Position numbers and translations under genes: made by a program. A stretch of 64,000 bases of DNA from Arthrobacter sp. H-02-3. Lineage in GTDB: Bacteria > Actinomycetota > Actinomycetes > Actinomycetales > Micrococcaceae. Below the pieces are notes generated by a model that saw only the letters and a program-made list of their open reading frames with translations, made no database searches and was not told the origin of the DNA. The stretch covers positions 1-64,000 of the forward strand of contig NZ_PYUI01000016.1 of assembly GCF_003097355.1 (NCBI RefSeq), read 5' to 3'. Below, in pieces: positions 20,438 to 30,873 of this stretch (position 1 is its first letter; every line of letters starts with the position of its first letter).

Positions 20438-20466
20438 CGTCCCGTGAGGCGGGGAAAGGGGAGACG
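20438..20466 (+). promoter_or_regulatory. PyrR-binding RNA element over the pyrR ribosome site
   Basis: The leader segment folds with a lower stem CGTC/GACG (20438-20441 with 20463-20466), a purine-rich bulge and an upper C/G stem capped by GTGAGGC. This matches the known PyrR-binding loop consensus with its conserved GNGAGGC cap and trailing GG-AAAGG. The element includes the AAAGGGGAGA ribosome site for pyrR. In mycobacteria PyrR is known to repress translation this way; the same mechanism is inferred here. No terminator follows, so transcription attenuation is unlikely. Confidence 0.65.
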
Positions 20467-20470
20467 AGCT

Positions 20471-21085
20471 TTGACTTCCGTGCCATCAGCACCGGGTCCG
20501 GCGAACGTTGTGCTCACCCGGGTTGTCCTCAACCAGGCTGACATTGACCGCGCGCTTACTCGTATCGCCCATGAAATTCTTGAGGCCAACAAGGGCTCCC
20601 AGGACCTCGTCCTGCTGGGCATCCCGCGCCGGGGCTACCCCCTCGCCGTGCGCCTCGCCGCCAAGATCGCCGCCGCTGATCCCGCTGTGGACGCCGCCGC
20701 GATTGTCGGCCAGCTCGACGTCACGATGTTCCGCGACGACCTCTCGCACCAGCCGACGCGGCCCCCGTACCCCACCCAGCTCCCGCGCACCGGGATCGAC
20801 AACAAAGTCGTTGTCCTCGTGGATGACGTCCTCTACTCCGGACGGACCATCCGCGCCGCCCTGGACGCCATGATCGACCTCGGCCGGCCCAGGATCGTCC
20901 GGCTCGCCGTCCTCATCGACCGCGGCCACCGGGAACTGCCGATCCGCGCCGACCACGTGGGCAAGAACCTCCCCACCTCATCCGCCGAGAAGGTCCGTGT
21001 CCGGCTCGAGGAAACCGATTCCGCCGCTGGCGGGGAAAATAGCGGCGCCCCCGTCAACGAAGTGGTCATCGAGGCCACCGCATGA
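20471..21085 (+). CDS. pyrR: Bifunctional pyr operon regulator / uracil phosphoribosyltransferase PyrR
   Basis: A 204-residue PRTase-fold protein. The PRPP-binding loop is [15 protein letters not shown] and the family sequences [12 protein letters not shown] and [10 protein letters not shown] are present. It senses UMP/UTP and binds pyr leader RNA. TTG at 20471 is chosen because AAAGGGGAGA lies about 7 nt upstream; a GTG at 20444 would place the ribosome site inside the gene, and a GTG at 20480 is another possibility. It overlaps pyrB by 4 nt. Confidence 0.92.
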   Translation: MTSVPSAPGPANVVLTRVVLNQADIDRALTRIAHEILEANKGSQDLVLLGIPRRGYPLAVRLAAKIAAADPAVDAAAIVGQLDVTMFRDDLSHQPTRPPYPTQLPRTGIDNKVVVLVDDVLYSGRTIRAALDAMIDLGRPRIVRLAVLIDRGHRELPIRADHVGKNLPTSSAEKVRVRLEETDSAAGGENSGAPVNEVVIEATA

Positions 21086-22089
21086 GGCACCTGCTCTCCA
21101 CTGAGGACCTCAGCCTGGCCAACGCCGTCCGCATCCTCGACACCGCCGAGGAAATGGCGGCCGTGGGGGAGCGCGAGGTCAAGAAACTGCCCGCGCTGCG
21201 CGGCCGCACCGTGGTCAACCTCTTCTTCGAAGACTCCACCCGGACCCGCATTTCCTTCGAGGCCGCCGCCAAGCGGCTCTCCGCGGACGTCATCAACTTC
21301 GCCGCGAAGGGTTCCTCCGTTTCCAAGGGCGAGTCGCTCAAGGACACGGCCCAGACGCTCGCCGCGATGGGTGCGGATGCCGTCGTCATCCGGCACTGGG
21401 CCTCCGGCGCCCCGCACCGGCTCGCCGCGACCGACTGGATCGACGCCGCCGTCATCAACGCCGGCGACGGCACCCACGAACACCCCACCCAGGCCCTGCT
21501 GGACGCCTTCACGATGCGCCGGCACTGGTCGCAACTGGCCGGGACAGCGTCCGCCGGGGCGGACCTCAAAGGCATGCGCGTCGCCATCGCCGGCGACGTC
21601 CTGCACTCACGTGTGGCCCGCTCCAACGTCTGGCTGCTGCGCACCTTGGGCGCCGAGGTCACGCTCGTCGCGCCGCCCACCTTGCTGCCCATCGGCGTCG
21701 AAAAATGGCCCTGCGCGGTCAGCTTCGACCTCGACGAGACCATGGCGCAGGGCGTGGACGCGATGATGATGCTCCGCGTCCAGGGCGAGCGGATGAACGC
21801 GTCCTTCTTCCCGACCACCCGCGAGTACTCGCGCCGGTGGGGGTTCGATGACAACCGGCTGCGCGCCCTCGACACCCTCGGACTCAAGGACACCATCATC
21901 ATGCACCCCGGTCCCATGAACCGGGGCCTGGAAATTTCCTCGGCCGCGGCGGACTCGCCCCGCTCCACCGTGCTGGCGCAGGTCCGCAACGGCGTCTCCA
22001 TCCGGATGGCGGCACTGTACCTGCTGCTTTCCGGGGAGACCCGCGAACAAGCAACCTCCACCGCCGCCTACTCCAAGGAGAGCCACTGA
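21082..22089 (+). CDS. pyrB: Aspartate carbamoyltransferase, catalytic chain
   Basis: A 335-residue ATCase catalytic subunit that makes N-carbamoyl-L-aspartate. The carbamoyl-phosphate signature [13 protein letters not shown] places Ser52-Thr53-Arg54-Thr55; HPTQALLD and [11 protein letters not shown] supply other active-site residues. No pyrI regulatory chain is present, as in other actinobacteria. It is slightly longer than the enterobacterial chain and is translationally coupled to pyrR and pyrC. Confidence 0.97.
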   Translation: MRHLLSTEDLSLANAVRILDTAEEMAAVGEREVKKLPALRGRTVVNLFFEDSTRTRISFEAAAKRLSADVINFAAKGSSVSKGESLKDTAQTLAAMGADAVVIRHWASGAPHRLAATDWIDAAVINAGDGTHEHPTQALLDAFTMRRHWSQLAGTASAGADLKGMRVAIAGDVLHSRVARSNVWLLRTLGAEVTLVAPPTLLPIGVEKWPCAVSFDLDETMAQGVDAMMMLRVQGERMNASFFPTTREYSRRWGFDDNRLRALDTLGLKDTIIMHPGPMNRGLEISSAAADSPRSTVLAQVRNGVSIRMAALYLLLSGETREQATSTAAYSKESH

Positions 22090-23459
22090 TGGCCGAACAG
22101 CAACAGCATGCAAGCACCAGCGGCGCCTACCTCATCCGCGGCGCAGCGATCCTGGGCGGAGCCGCCGAGGACCTCCTGATCCGCGACGGCGTCATCGCCG
22201 CACGCGGCCAGAACCTCTCAGCCGACGGCGCCACCATCATCGAGGCCGCCGGCCTCGTCGCACTCCCGGGCATGGTCGACATCCACACCCACCTGCGGGA
22301 ACCCGGCCGCGAAGACGCCGAAACCGTGGAAACCGGCACCCGCGCCGCCGCACTGGGCGGCTACACCGCCGTGCACGCGATGGCCAACAGCACCCCCGTG
22401 GCGGACACCGCCGGCGTCGTCGAACAGGTCCTGACCCTTGGCCGGACCGCCGGCTGGGTGGACGTCCGCCCCGTGGGCGCCGTCACCGTGGGCCTGGCCG
22501 GGGAGCAGCTGGCCGAACTCGGCGCCATGGCCGACTCCCGCGCCCGGGTGCGCGTCTTCTCCGACGACGGCATCTGCGTCCACGACCCCGTGCTGATGCG
22601 CCGCGCCCTGGAATACGTCAAGGCGTTCGACGGCGTCGTCGCCCAGCACGCGCAGGAACCCCGCCTCACCGCCGGCGCCCAGATGAACGAAGGCGAGGTC
22701 TCCGCCGTCCTGGGCCTGACCGGCTGGCCCGCGGTCGCCGAAGAGAGCATCATCGCCCGCGACGTGCTGCTCGCCCAGCACGTCGGGTCCCGCCTGCATG
22801 TCTGCCACGTCTCCACGGCCGGCTCGGTGGAGATCATCCGCTGGGCCAAATCCCGCGGCGTGAACGTCACCGCCGAGGTCACCCCGCACCACCTCTGGCT
22901 CACCGACGAGCTCGCCCGCAGCTATGACCCCGTCTACAAGGTCAACCCGCCGCTGCGCACCGACGCCGACGTCCAGGCCCTCCGCGCCGCGCTGGCCGAC
23001 GGCACGATCGACGTCGTCGGCACCGACCACGCCCCGCACCCGAGCGAGCACAAGGAATGCGAGTGGGCCCAGGCGGCCATGGGCATGACCGGCCTCGAAA
23101 CGGCGCTCTCGGTCGTGCAGCACACCATGATCGAAACCGGGCTCATGGGCTGGGAAGACTTCGCCCGCGTCACCTCCACGGCCCCGGCCGCCATCGGCCG
23201 GCTCCAGGACCAGGGCCGACCGCTCGAAGCCGGAGAACCCGCCAACGTCATACTCGTCGACCCGGCTGCGCGCTGGACCGTGGACCCTTCTAAGATGGCA
23301 ACCATGGGCCGTAACTCTCCGTTCGCGGGCCGGGAACTTCCCGGCCGGGTGGTGGCGACGTTCTTCAAGGGCCACCCCACCGTCCTGGACGGCAAACTCA
23401 ACACCCCGTACCGGTGGCCGGCGGATGCTGTCGACGCCGCACCGGCGGGCCGGCCCTGA
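22089..23459 (+). CDS. pyrC: Dihydroorotase
   Basis: A 456-residue type I amidohydrolase that cyclises carbamoyl-aspartate to dihydroorotate. Zinc ligands begin with His66 and His68 in DIHTHLREPG; GTDHAPHP near residue 315 supplies the catalytic Asp. The first 12 residues (Gln- and Ala-rich) precede the conserved start of the barrel. ATG overlaps the pyrB stop (TGATG). Confidence 0.97.
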   Translation: MAEQQQHASTSGAYLIRGAAILGGAAEDLLIRDGVIAARGQNLSADGATIIEAAGLVALPGMVDIHTHLREPGREDAETVETGTRAAALGGYTAVHAMANSTPVADTAGVVEQVLTLGRTAGWVDVRPVGAVTVGLAGEQLAELGAMADSRARVRVFSDDGICVHDPVLMRRALEYVKAFDGVVAQHAQEPRLTAGAQMNEGEVSAVLGLTGWPAVAEESIIARDVLLAQHVGSRLHVCHVSTAGSVEIIRWAKSRGVNVTAEVTPHHLWLTDELARSYDPVYKVNPPLRTDADVQALRAALADGTIDVVGTDHAPHPSEHKECEWAQAAMGMTGLETALSVVQHTMIETGLMGWEDFARVTSTAPAAIGRLQDQGRPLEAGEPANVILVDPAARWTVDPSKMATMGRNSPFAGRELPGRVVATFFKGHPTVLDGKLNTPYRWPADAVDAAPAGRP

Positions 23460-23980
23460 TGGACCGGCTGCTCGTCCTCGGCATTGCCACCGCGGTGCTC
23501 CTCGTTGCGGCGTTTGTGCTGCTGGCGCTCGGCTGGCGGAACCGCCTGCGCCGCCAGGCCGACGTCGAGCCCCTTCCCGAGGTTCCCGCCGACCTCGGCG
23601 CCCCGCTGGCCGCCGCCGACGGCCAGTACGTCGCCTCCACCACCGCCGGGGACTGGCTGGACCGGATCGCGGTCCACCACCTGGGCATCCGCACCAACGC
23701 CGACCTCAGCGTGCACCCCGAAGGCGCGCTGTTCGAGCGCGCCGGTGCCGGCCCGGTATTCATCCCGGCCGGACGACTCACCGGCGTGCGCCTGGAAAGC
23801 GGCATGGCCGGAAAGTTTGTGGAAAAGGACGGCCTGCTGGTGCTCAGCTGGATGCTGGGCTCCCGCGAACTGGACACCGGCTTCCGGACCCGGCATGCCG
23901 ACGACAAAACGACCCTGCTCAACGCGCTGCAAAAATTGATCTCCGCAGCCCCCCAGGCCAACGCCGATAGTGGAAAGTAA
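23459..23980 (+). CDS. PH-like domain membrane protein of the pyr operon
   Basis: A 173-residue protein with one N-terminal transmembrane helix ([21 protein letters not shown], residues 4-24), then a cytoplasmic beta-rich domain resembling a PH-like fold. A homologue sits between pyrC and carA in mycobacteria (Rv1382) and other actinobacteria, so linkage to pyrimidine genes is conserved, but no function is known. ATG overlaps the pyrC stop (TGATG). Confidence 0.8.
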   Translation: MDRLLVLGIATAVLLVAAFVLLALGWRNRLRRQADVEPLPEVPADLGAPLAAADGQYVASTTAGDWLDRIAVHHLGIRTNADLSVHPEGALFERAGAGPVFIPAGRLTGVRLESGMAGKFVEKDGLLVLSWMLGSRELDTGFRTRHADDKTTLLNALQKLISAAPQANADSGK

Positions 23981-23984
23981 CGAC

Positions 23985-25256
23985 GTGACGGACCCCAACG
24001 AAGTGATTGAGAAAACAGTGACAGAAGCTGCAGAGCCAGCAACCGCTGCCGCGGCAGCATCCACCCCCGCAGTCCTCGTGCTCGAAGACGGCCGGATATT
24101 CCGCGGCACCAGCTACGGCGCCACCGGAACCGCGCTTGGCGAGGCGGTCTTCGCAACCGGAATGACCGGCTACCAGGAGACCATCACGGACCCCTCCTAC
24201 GCGCGCCAGCTCGTGGTCCAGACCGCGCCGCACATCGGCAACACCGGCGTCAACTCCGACGACGCCGAATCCCGCCGCATCTGGGTGGCCGGCTACATCG
24301 TCCGCGACGCCGCCCGCCGGCCCTCAAACTGGCGCTCCGAGCGGTCCCTGGACGACGAACTCGTCGAGCAGGGGATCGTCGGCATCCAGGGCGTGGACAC
24401 CCGCGCCATCACCCGCCACCTGCGCGAACACAAGACCATGCGCGCCGGCATCTTCTCCGGAGACGCCGCCCGCGCCACGGACAAGGAACTCGTCGACGCC
24501 GTCCTGGCCAGCGCCCCGATGGAAGGCTCACGGCTCGCCGAGGAAGTCAGCGTTGACGCCGCGTACACGGTGGAACCCAAGGACTTCGGCTGGGACGGCG
24601 AACCCCGCTTCAGCATCGCCGCGATCGACCTCGGCATCAAGCGGATGACCCCTGTCCGGTTCGCCGAACGCGGCGTCCGGGTGCACGTGCTGCCCGCCAC
24701 TGCAACCCTCGCCGACGTCCAGGCCGTCAACCCCGACGGCTTCTTCATGTCCAACGGCCCCGGCGACCCCGCCACCGCGGACAACCAGGTCAAACTGCTG
24801 CGCTCGGTGCTCGATGAGAAGATCCCGTACTTCGGCATCTGCTTCGGCAACCAGATCCTGGGCCGCGCTCTCGGCTTCGGCACCTACAAGCTGCGCTACG
24901 GCCACCGCGGCCTGAACCAGCCGGTCATGGACCGCCGCACCGGCAAGGTGGAAATCACCTCGCAGAACCACGGCTTCGCCGTCGACGCCCCGCTCGACGG
25001 CGCCACGCAGGCACCCGAGGAGCGCTACGGCCGCGTCGAGGTCAGCCACGTCAGCCTCAACGACGACGTCGTCGAGGGACTCTCCTGCCTCGACATCCCC
25101 GCGTTCTCGGTGCAGTACCACCCCGAAGCGGCCGCCGGCCCCCACGACGCCGCCTACCTCTTCGACCGCTTCATCGATCTGATGGCGGACGCTTCTGCAA
25201 AGACAGCAACAGACACAAAGACTGCCACCGAACACAAGACTGAGGACAAGAAGTAA
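23985..25256 (+). CDS. carA: Carbamoyl-phosphate synthase, small (glutaminase) subunit
   Basis: A 423-residue glutamine amidotransferase subunit. The nucleophile is Cys286 in GICFGNQ, with His379 and Glu381 in YHPEA; SNGPGDP forms the oxyanion region. It supplies ammonia to CarB for both pyrimidine and arginine synthesis. GTG at 23985 is preferred because GGAAAG lies 7 nt upstream; an in-frame GTG at 23970 would overlap the previous gene. The C-terminus has a Lys/Thr-rich tail of about 20 residues. Confidence 0.95.
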   Translation: MTDPNEVIEKTVTEAAEPATAAAAASTPAVLVLEDGRIFRGTSYGATGTALGEAVFATGMTGYQETITDPSYARQLVVQTAPHIGNTGVNSDDAESRRIWVAGYIVRDAARRPSNWRSERSLDDELVEQGIVGIQGVDTRAITRHLREHKTMRAGIFSGDAARATDKELVDAVLASAPMEGSRLAEEVSVDAAYTVEPKDFGWDGEPRFSIAAIDLGIKRMTPVRFAERGVRVHVLPATATLADVQAVNPDGFFMSNGPGDPATADNQVKLLRSVLDEKIPYFGICFGNQILGRALGFGTYKLRYGHRGLNQPVMDRRTGKVEITSQNHGFAVDAPLDGATQAPEERYGRVEVSHVSLNDDVVEGLSCLDIPAFSVQYHPEAAAGPHDAAYLFDRFIDLMADASAKTATDTKTATEHKTEDKK

Positions 25257-28200
25257 TGCCCAAGAGAACTGACCTCAAGAGCGTCATGGTCATCGGGTCC
25301 GGCCCGATCGTGATCGGCCAGGCGGCCGAATTCGACTACTCCGGCACCCAGGCACTGCGCGTCCTCAAGGAGGAAGGCCTGCGGGTCATCCTCGTCAACT
25401 CCAACCCGGCCACCATCATGACGGACCCCGAGTTCGCCGACGCCACCTACGTGGAGCCGATCACCCCCGAGGTGGTCGAGAAGATCATCGCCAAAGAGCG
25501 CCCCGACGCGCTCCTGCCCACCCTCGGCGGGCAGACGGCCCTCAACACGGCCATCGCGCTGGACAAGAACGGCGTCCTGGAGAAGTACAACGTCGAGCTG
25601 ATCGGTGCCAACATCGCCGCGATCGAGCTGGGCGAGGACCGTGAGAAGTTCAAGGGCGTCGTGGAGCGCTGCGGCGCCGAGTCGGCGCGCAGCCACATCA
25701 TCCACACCATGGACGAGGCACTCGCCGCCGCAGAGGACCTCGGCTACCCGATGGTCGTCCGGCCCTCCTTCACCATGGGCGGCCTCGGCTCCGGCCTGGC
25801 CTACGACGAGAACGACCTCCGCCGGATCGTCGGCCAGGGCCTGCAGTACAGCCCCACCAGCGAGGTGCTGCTCGAAGAGAGCATCCTCGGCTGGAAGGAA
25901 TACGAGCTCGAGATGATGCGGGACAAGAACGACAACGTCGTGGTGGTCTGCTCCATCGAGAACTTCGACCCCGTCGGCGTCCACACCGGTGACTCCATCA
26001 CGGTCGCTCCCGCCCTGACCCTCACCGACCGCGAATACCAGCGGCTGCGCGATATCTCCATCGCCGTCATCCGCGAAGTCGGCGTCGACACCGGCGGCTG
26101 CAACATCCAGTTCGCGGTCGAACCGCACACCGGGCGGGTCGTCGTCATTGAAATGAACCCGCGCGTCTCGCGCTCCTCGGCCCTTGCCTCGAAGGCCACC
26201 GGCTTCGCGATCGCCAAGATCGCCACCAAGCTCTCCCTCGGCTACACCCTGGACGAGATCCCCAACGACATCACCCAGAAGACCCCGGCGTCTTTCGAAC
26301 CGACCCTGGACTACGTCGTCGTGAAGGTTCCGCGCTTCGCGTTCGAGAAGTTCCCGGCAGCCGACCCCACCCTGACCACCACCATGAAGTCGGTGGGCGA
26401 AGCCATGGCCATGGGCCGGAACTTCACCGAGGCCCTGCAGAAGGCCCTGCGCTCCCTGGAGCAGAAGGGCTCCCAGCTGGACTTCAGCCACGTCCCGGAA
26501 TGGGAAGTCGCGGAGCTGATCGAGAAGTCCAAGCGGCCCACCACCGAACGCCTGCACCAGGTCCAGCGCGCCCTGCTCGGCGGCGCCACCGTGGAGCAGC
26601 TCTTCGAGGCCACCAAGATCGATCCCTGGTACCTGGACCAGCTCCAGCTGCTCAACGAGATCTCCCGGGAGATCCGCAAGTCCAGCGCCCTGACCCACGA
26701 GATGCTGCAGCGCGCCAAGCGCCACGGCTTCTCCGACGAACAGATCGGTGCCCTGACGCACAACTCCGAGGCCGTCGTCCGCGGCGTCCGGCAGGCCCTG
26801 GGCATCCGCCCGGTCTACAAGACCGTGGACACCTGCGCCGCCGAGTTCGCCGCCTACACCCCGTACCACTACTCGTCCTATGACGAGGAGGACGAGGTGG
26901 CGCTGCACGCCAAACCGTCGATCATCATCCTCGGCTCCGGGCCGAACCGGATCGGCCAGGGCATCGAGTTCGACTACTCCTGCGTCCACGCCTCCATGGC
27001 GCTGCGCAAGGCCGGCTACGAGACCGTCATGGTCAACTGCAACCCCGAAACCGTCTCCACCGACTACGACGTCTCCACCCGCCTGTACTTCGAACCGCTC
27101 ACCCTCGAGGACGTCCTCGAGGTCATCGCGGCCGAGGAACGCACCGGCGGCGTCATGGGCGTCTTCGTCCAGCTCGGCGGCCAGACCCCGCTCAAGCTCG
27201 CCCAGCAGCTTGCCGATGCCGGCGTGCCCATCCTCGGCACGTCCCCGGAGGCGATCGACCTCGCCGAGCACCGCGGCGCCTTCTCCCAGGTCCTCGACAA
27301 GGCCGGGCTCATCTCGCCCAAGAACGGCACCGCCGTGTCCTTCGAGGACGCCAAGAAGATCGCCGACGAGATCGGCTACCCCGTGCTGGTGCGCCCGTCC
27401 TACGTCCTGGGCGGCCGCGGCATGGAGATCGTCTACGACGAGCCCAACCTCTCCCGCTACATCGCGAACGCCACCGAGATCACCCCGGAGCACCCGGTGC
27501 TGATCGACCGGTTCCTGGAAGACGCCGTCGAAATCGACGTCGACGCCCTGTACGACGGCACGGAGATGTACCTCGGCGGCATCATGGAACACATTGAGGA
27601 AGCCGGCATCCACTCCGGCGACTCCGCGTGTGTCCTGCCGCCGATCACGCTCGGGAACAACGTCCTGGAGCGGGTCCGCACCGCCACCCTCGCCATCGCC
27701 GAAGGCGTCGGCGTCCGCGGCCTGATCAACATCCAGTTCGCCCTGGCCTCCGACGTCCTGTACGTCCTGGAAGCCAACCCGCGCGCCTCGCGCACCGTGC
27801 CGTTCGTCTCCAAGGCCACCGGCGTCCAGATGGCGAAGGCCGCGGCCCTGATCGGCACCGGCGTCACCATCAACCAGCTCCGCAGCGCATACAAGATGCT
27901 GCCGGAGACCGGCGACGGCTCCACCCTGCCGCTGGAAGCGCCCGTCTCGGTCAAGGAAGCCGTGCTGCCCTTCAGCCGCTTCCGCACCCCCGAGGGCAAG
28001 GTGGTGGACTCCCTGCTCGGCCCCGAAATGCGGTCCACCGGCGAGGTCATGGGCATTGACAAGCACTTCGACACGGCCTTCGCCAAGAGCCAGGCCGCCG
28101 CGAACAACGCCCTGCCCACCGAGGGCAAGATCTTCGTCTCCGTGGCGAACCGGGACAAGCGCTCGGTGATCATGGGCGTCAAGCGGCTCTCCGACCTCGG

Positions 28201-28555
28201 CTTCGAGATCGTCTCCACCGGCGGCACGGCGGACGTTCTGCGCCGCAACGGCATCCAGGCCACCCCCGTCCGGAAGGTTGCCGAGGGCTCCAGCGCCGAG
28301 GGCGAAGGCACCATCGCGGACCTGATCGTCGCCGGCGAAATCGACATGGTCTTCAACACGCCCTCCGGCGGCGAAGCCCGCAGCGACGGCTACGAACTGC
28401 GTGCGGCGGCAACGTCGATCGGCATCCCGTGCATCACCACTGTGGCGGAATTCAACGCCGCGGTCCAGGCCATCGAGGCGCTGCGCACCTACGAATGGTC
28501 CGTCACGAGCCTGCAGGAGCACGCCGCCTACCTCAAGGCCCTCCAGGATGCCTGA
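25256..28555 (+). CDS. carB: Carbamoyl-phosphate synthase, large subunit
   Basis: A 1099-residue protein with the two duplicated ATP-grasp halves (carboxyphosphate half from residue 1, carbamoyl-phosphate half from about 560, each opening with a GSGP-x-RIGQ or GSGPIVIGQ motif) and a C-terminal MGS-like allosteric domain from about residue 950 ([19 protein letters not shown]). Length is typical. The ATG shares a base with the carA stop. The allosteric domain suggests control by pyrimidine or ornithine as in relatives. Confidence 0.98.
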   Translation: MPKRTDLKSVMVIGSGPIVIGQAAEFDYSGTQALRVLKEEGLRVILVNSNPATIMTDPEFADATYVEPITPEVVEKIIAKERPDALLPTLGGQTALNTAIALDKNGVLEKYNVELIGANIAAIELGEDREKFKGVVERCGAESARSHIIHTMDEALAAAEDLGYPMVVRPSFTMGGLGSGLAYDENDLRRIVGQGLQYSPTSEVLLEESILGWKEYELEMMRDKNDNVVVVCSIENFDPVGVHTGDSITVAPALTLTDREYQRLRDISIAVIREVGVDTGGCNIQFAVEPHTGRVVVIEMNPRVSRSSALASKATGFAIAKIATKLSLGYTLDEIPNDITQKTPASFEPTLDYVVVKVPRFAFEKFPAADPTLTTTMKSVGEAMAMGRNFTEALQKALRSLEQKGSQLDFSHVPEWEVAELIEKSKRPTTERLHQVQRALLGGATVEQLFEATKIDPWYLDQLQLLNEISREIRKSSALTHEMLQRAKRHGFSDEQIGALTHNSEAVVRGVRQALGIRPVYKTVDTCAAEFAAYTPYHYSSYDEEDEVALHAKPSIIILGSGPNRIGQGIEFDYSCVHASMALRKAGYETVMVNCNPETVSTDYDVSTRLYFEPLTLEDVLEVIAAEERTGGVMGVFVQLGGQTPLKLAQQLADAGVPILGTSPEAIDLAEHRGAFSQVLDKAGLISPKNGTAVSFEDAKKIADEIGYPVLVRPSYVLGGRGMEIVYDEPNLSRYIANATEITPEHPVLIDRFLEDAVEIDVDALYDGTEMYLGGIMEHIEEAGIHSGDSACVLPPITLGNNVLERVRTATLAIAEGVGVRGLINIQFALASDVLYVLEANPRASRTVPFVSKATGVQMAKAAALIGTGVTINQLRSAYKMLPETGDGSTLPLEAPVSVKEAVLPFSRFRTPEGKVVDSLLGPEMRSTGEVMGIDKHFDTAFAKSQAAANNALPTEGKIFVSVANRDKRSVIMGVKRLSDLGFEIVSTGGTADVLRRNGIQATPVRKVAEGSSAEGEGTIADLIVAGEIDMVFNTPSGGEARSDGYELRAAATSIGIPCITTVAEFNAAVQAIEALRTYEWSVTSLQEHAAYLKALQDA

Positions 28556-29414
28556 GGCAGGCACCGCAGCACCGTCCGGCCGGGAGTCCTTCGGCTCCCG
28601 GCTGGGGCGGGCCATGGCGGCCCGCGGCCCGCTGTGCGTCGGCATTGATCCGCACCCGGCCCTCCTGCAGCAGTGGGGCCTGACGGACGACGCCGCCGGG
28701 CTGGAGCGCTTCTCGCTGACCGTTCTGGAGGCCGTGGGCTCCCTCGCTGCCGCGGTCAAGCCGCAAGTGGCCTTGTACGAACGTCACGGCTCGGCCGGGA
28801 TCGCCGTGCTCGAACGCACCCTGGCCGCGGCGGCGGAAGCCTCCGTGCTGACCATCGCGGACGCCAAACGCGGCGACATCGGCTCCACGATGGCCGCCTA
28901 TGCCGACGCCTGGCTGAGGGACGGCTCTGCGCTGGCCGCGGATTCGGTCACGCTGAGCCCGTACCTGGGCTTCGAGTCGCTCCGGCCCGCCCTGGACCTG
29001 GCGGCCGGGGCCGGGCGGGGCGTGTTCGTGCTCGCGCTGACCTCCAACCCGGAAGGCGCGTCCGTGCAGCATGTCGGCGGGGCGGACTCCGTTGCGCGGC
29101 GGATCACGGAGGCTGCCGCGGCGGAAAACCGGCGCTACGAAGGATCCCTCGGTTCGGTGGGACTCGTGGTCGGAGCCACGGTGGGCACGGCCCTCACCGA
29201 GCTCGGTCTCGACCTCGCGGCGGTCCGCGGGCCCATCCTTGCCCCCGGACTGGGCGCGCAGGGGGCCACGGCCGCGGACCTGCGGCGCACCTTCGGTGCG
29301 GCGTATCCCCAGGTCCTGGGCACCTCCAGCCGGGACATCCTCGGCGCCGGGCCGTCGGTGTCGGCCCTTCAGGACGCCGCGCGGCGTACCCTCGAGGAGC
29401 TCCTCGCGGCCTGA
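28548..29414 (+). CDS. pyrF: Orotidine-5'-phosphate decarboxylase, type 2
   Basis: A 288-residue OMP decarboxylase of the longer actinobacterial type. The catalytic DAKRGDIG motif has Asp105 and Lys107; GIDPHPAL near the start binds the substrate. It forms UMP, the last step of the pathway. ATG at 28548 overlaps carB by 8 nt. With pyrB, pyrC, carA and carB only pyrD and pyrE are missing from this cluster. Confidence 0.95.
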   Translation: MPEAGTAAPSGRESFGSRLGRAMAARGPLCVGIDPHPALLQQWGLTDDAAGLERFSLTVLEAVGSLAAAVKPQVALYERHGSAGIAVLERTLAAAAEASVLTIADAKRGDIGSTMAAYADAWLRDGSALAADSVTLSPYLGFESLRPALDLAAGAGRGVFVLALTSNPEGASVQHVGGADSVARRITEAAAAENRRYEGSLGSVGLVVGATVGTALTELGLDLAAVRGPILAPGLGAQGATAADLRRTFGAAYPQVLGTSSRDILGAGPSVSALQDAARRTLEELLAA

Positions 29415-29422
29415 CACCGCCG

Positions 29423-29458
29423 CCGGGACCGTCCCGGGCCCGGCGCCGCCGGTCCCGG
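29423..29458 (+). terminator. GC-rich hairpin after pyrF
   Basis: CCGGGACCG (29423-29431) can pair with CGGTCCCGG (29450-29458), a 9-bp perfect stem with an 18-base loop that has further self-pairing. No U-tract follows, so it may be a weak or Rho-assisted terminator of the pyr operon. Confidence 0.4.
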
Positions 29459-29513
29459 GACGCGGGCTTTCCCCTTCGGGAGCTGTCCCGTCCCGGTCGT
29501 CCAGAGTTTTCCA

Positions 29514-29543
29514 TTGATTTCTGCGGTCACCAGACGGTAGGTT
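29514..29543 (+). promoter_or_regulatory. Candidate mihF promoter
   Basis: TTGATT (29514-29519) and TAGGTT (29538-29543) are 18 bp apart. They lie 71 bases before mihF, in the gap after pyrF. Confidence 0.45.
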
Positions 29544-29614
29544 CAGGACAGGACTGCGGCATGGGCAACGGTGCCCGTCCGGCTAGGCAGTCCGGCCATG
29601 CAGGGAGGACTTCA

Positions 29615-29932
29615 ATGAGTTTGAAACCCCTCACTCCGCAGGAGCGTTCCGACGCCCTTCGCAAGGCCGCTGCAGCCAGGGCCACCAGGGCCGCGGCCAA
29701 GGAGCGGCTCAAGACGGGGGAGCTGAGCATTGCCGACGTCATCAGTTCCGCCGAAACCGACGACGCCATTGCCCGCATGAGGATCGTCGAGCTGCTGGAG
29801 GCCCTCCCCGGGATCGGCCGGGTCCGGGCGGCGGCCATCATGGAGCAGCTCGGCATCGCCCAGTCCAGGCGGGTCCGCGGCCTGGGAATCCACCAGCGCC
29901 GGGCGCTGGTAGATTTTATTGACGACAAATAG
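29615..29932 (+). CDS. mihF: Integration host factor, actinobacterial type (mIHF)
   Basis: A 105-residue nucleoid-associated protein. Residues 45-105 form the helix-two-turn-helix DNA-binding module with the hallmark [22 protein letters not shown]; the N-terminal 40 residues are a long basic, Ala-rich helix. It bends DNA and was named in mycobacteria as an essential host factor for L5 phage integration. GGGAGGAC is 5-7 nt before the ATG. The pyrF-mihF-gmk order is conserved in actinobacteria. Confidence 0.93.
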   Translation: MSLKPLTPQERSDALRKAAAARATRAAAKERLKTGELSIADVISSAETDDAIARMRIVELLEALPGIGRVRAAAIMEQLGIAQSRRVRGLGIHQRRALVDFIDDK

Positions 29933-29973
29933 TTCGCTCCGCCGAGCTGCCCCACCACCGCCCAAAGGAATAT

Positions 29974-30543
29974 GTGAGCAAGAAACCGGGACTGACAGTC
30001 CTCGCCGGACCGACGGCTGTTGGCAAAGGCACCGTGTCCACCTACATCCGGGACAACTATCCCGGCGTCTGGCTCTCCGTATCGGCCACGACGCGCCCGC
30101 CGCGGCCGGGGGAGCAGGACGGCATCCACTACTTCTTCAAGTCGGCCGAGGAATTCGATTCCCTGATCGAAAACGGCGAGCTGCTCGAATGGGCCGTGGT
30201 CCACGGCCGCAATCGCTACGGTACGCTGCGCAGCACGGTGGAAGCCGCCATCGCGGAGGGCCGCTCCGTGCTGCTGGAGATCGACCTGCAAGGCGCGCGG
30301 CAGGTCAAGGAGGCCGTCCCGGACGCCCAGTTTGTCTTCCTGGCGCCTCCGAGCTGGGACGAAATGGTCCGCCGGCTGGTCGGCCGCGGCACCGAAAGCG
30401 CCGAAGAACAGCGGCAGAGGCTGGAAACCGCTAAACTAGAACTTGCCGCTGAACCGGAGTTCGACCACACCGTCATCAATGATGACGTTCGTCGGGCAGC
30501 GGACGAGCTTGTTTCACTCATGGGGCTGACCCCGAACCCGTAG
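29974..30543 (+). CDS. gmk: Guanylate kinase
   Basis: A 189-residue P-loop kinase that phosphorylates GMP to GDP. The P-loop is GPTAVGKG at 12-19; [19 protein letters not shown] is the GMP-binding region. GTG at 29974 is used with AAAGGAA 3-4 nt upstream; an ATG two bases earlier is in another frame and stops at once. Sits between mihF and rpoZ as in most actinobacteria. Confidence 0.95.
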   Translation: MSKKPGLTVLAGPTAVGKGTVSTYIRDNYPGVWLSVSATTRPPRPGEQDGIHYFFKSAEEFDSLIENGELLEWAVVHGRNRYGTLRSTVEAAIAEGRSVLLEIDLQGARQVKEAVPDAQFVFLAPPSWDEMVRRLVGRGTESAEEQRQRLETAKLELAAEPEFDHTVINDDVRRAADELVSLMGLTPNP

Positions 30544-30570
30544 CTCAGGCGCCGGGACGTACCGGCCCGT

Positions 30571-30576
30571 TAGAAT
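30571..30576 (+). promoter_or_regulatory. -10-like box before rpoZ
   Basis: TAGAAT ends 11 bases before the rpoZ GTG, with GGAG at 30579-30582 as ribosome site. A start of transcription here would leave a leader of only a few bases. The same hexamer is found before efp. Confidence 0.35.
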
Positions 30577-30587
30577 TTGGAGAATTC

Positions 30588-30848
30588 GTGTCCACGAACC
30601 TTGAAGGCATCATCAACCCGCCGATCGACGAGCTGCTGAAGGCCGCCGACTCGAAGTACGGACTGGTGATTTTCGGTGCCAAGCGCGCGCGCCAGATCAA
30701 CGCGTACTACGCCCAGCTGCACGAGGGCCTGTTTGAGTACGTCGGTCCGCTGGTCGACACCAAGCTCAACGAGAAGTCACTCTCGATCGCCCTGCGCGAA
30801 ATCAACGAAGGCAAGCTCGTTTCCACGCCGATCCAGCCTGCAGAGTAG
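30588..30848 (+). CDS. rpoZ: DNA-directed RNA polymerase, omega subunit
   Basis: An 86-residue omega subunit that helps beta' fold and assemble. The core sequences [24 protein letters not shown] and [16 protein letters not shown] match the family. It starts at GTG with GGAG upstream. Confidence 0.95.
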   Translation: MSTNLEGIINPPIDELLKAADSKYGLVIFGAKRARQINAYYAQLHEGLFEYVGPLVDTKLNEKSLSIALREINEGKLVSTPIQPAE

Positions 30849-30873
30849 TTCCGCAGACGCAGACGGAGATCAC

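Noticed and set aside
25154-28759. 1201-codon open frame opposite carA/carB/pyrF
   Set aside because: Spans three real genes on the other strand; a GC-driven shadow frame.
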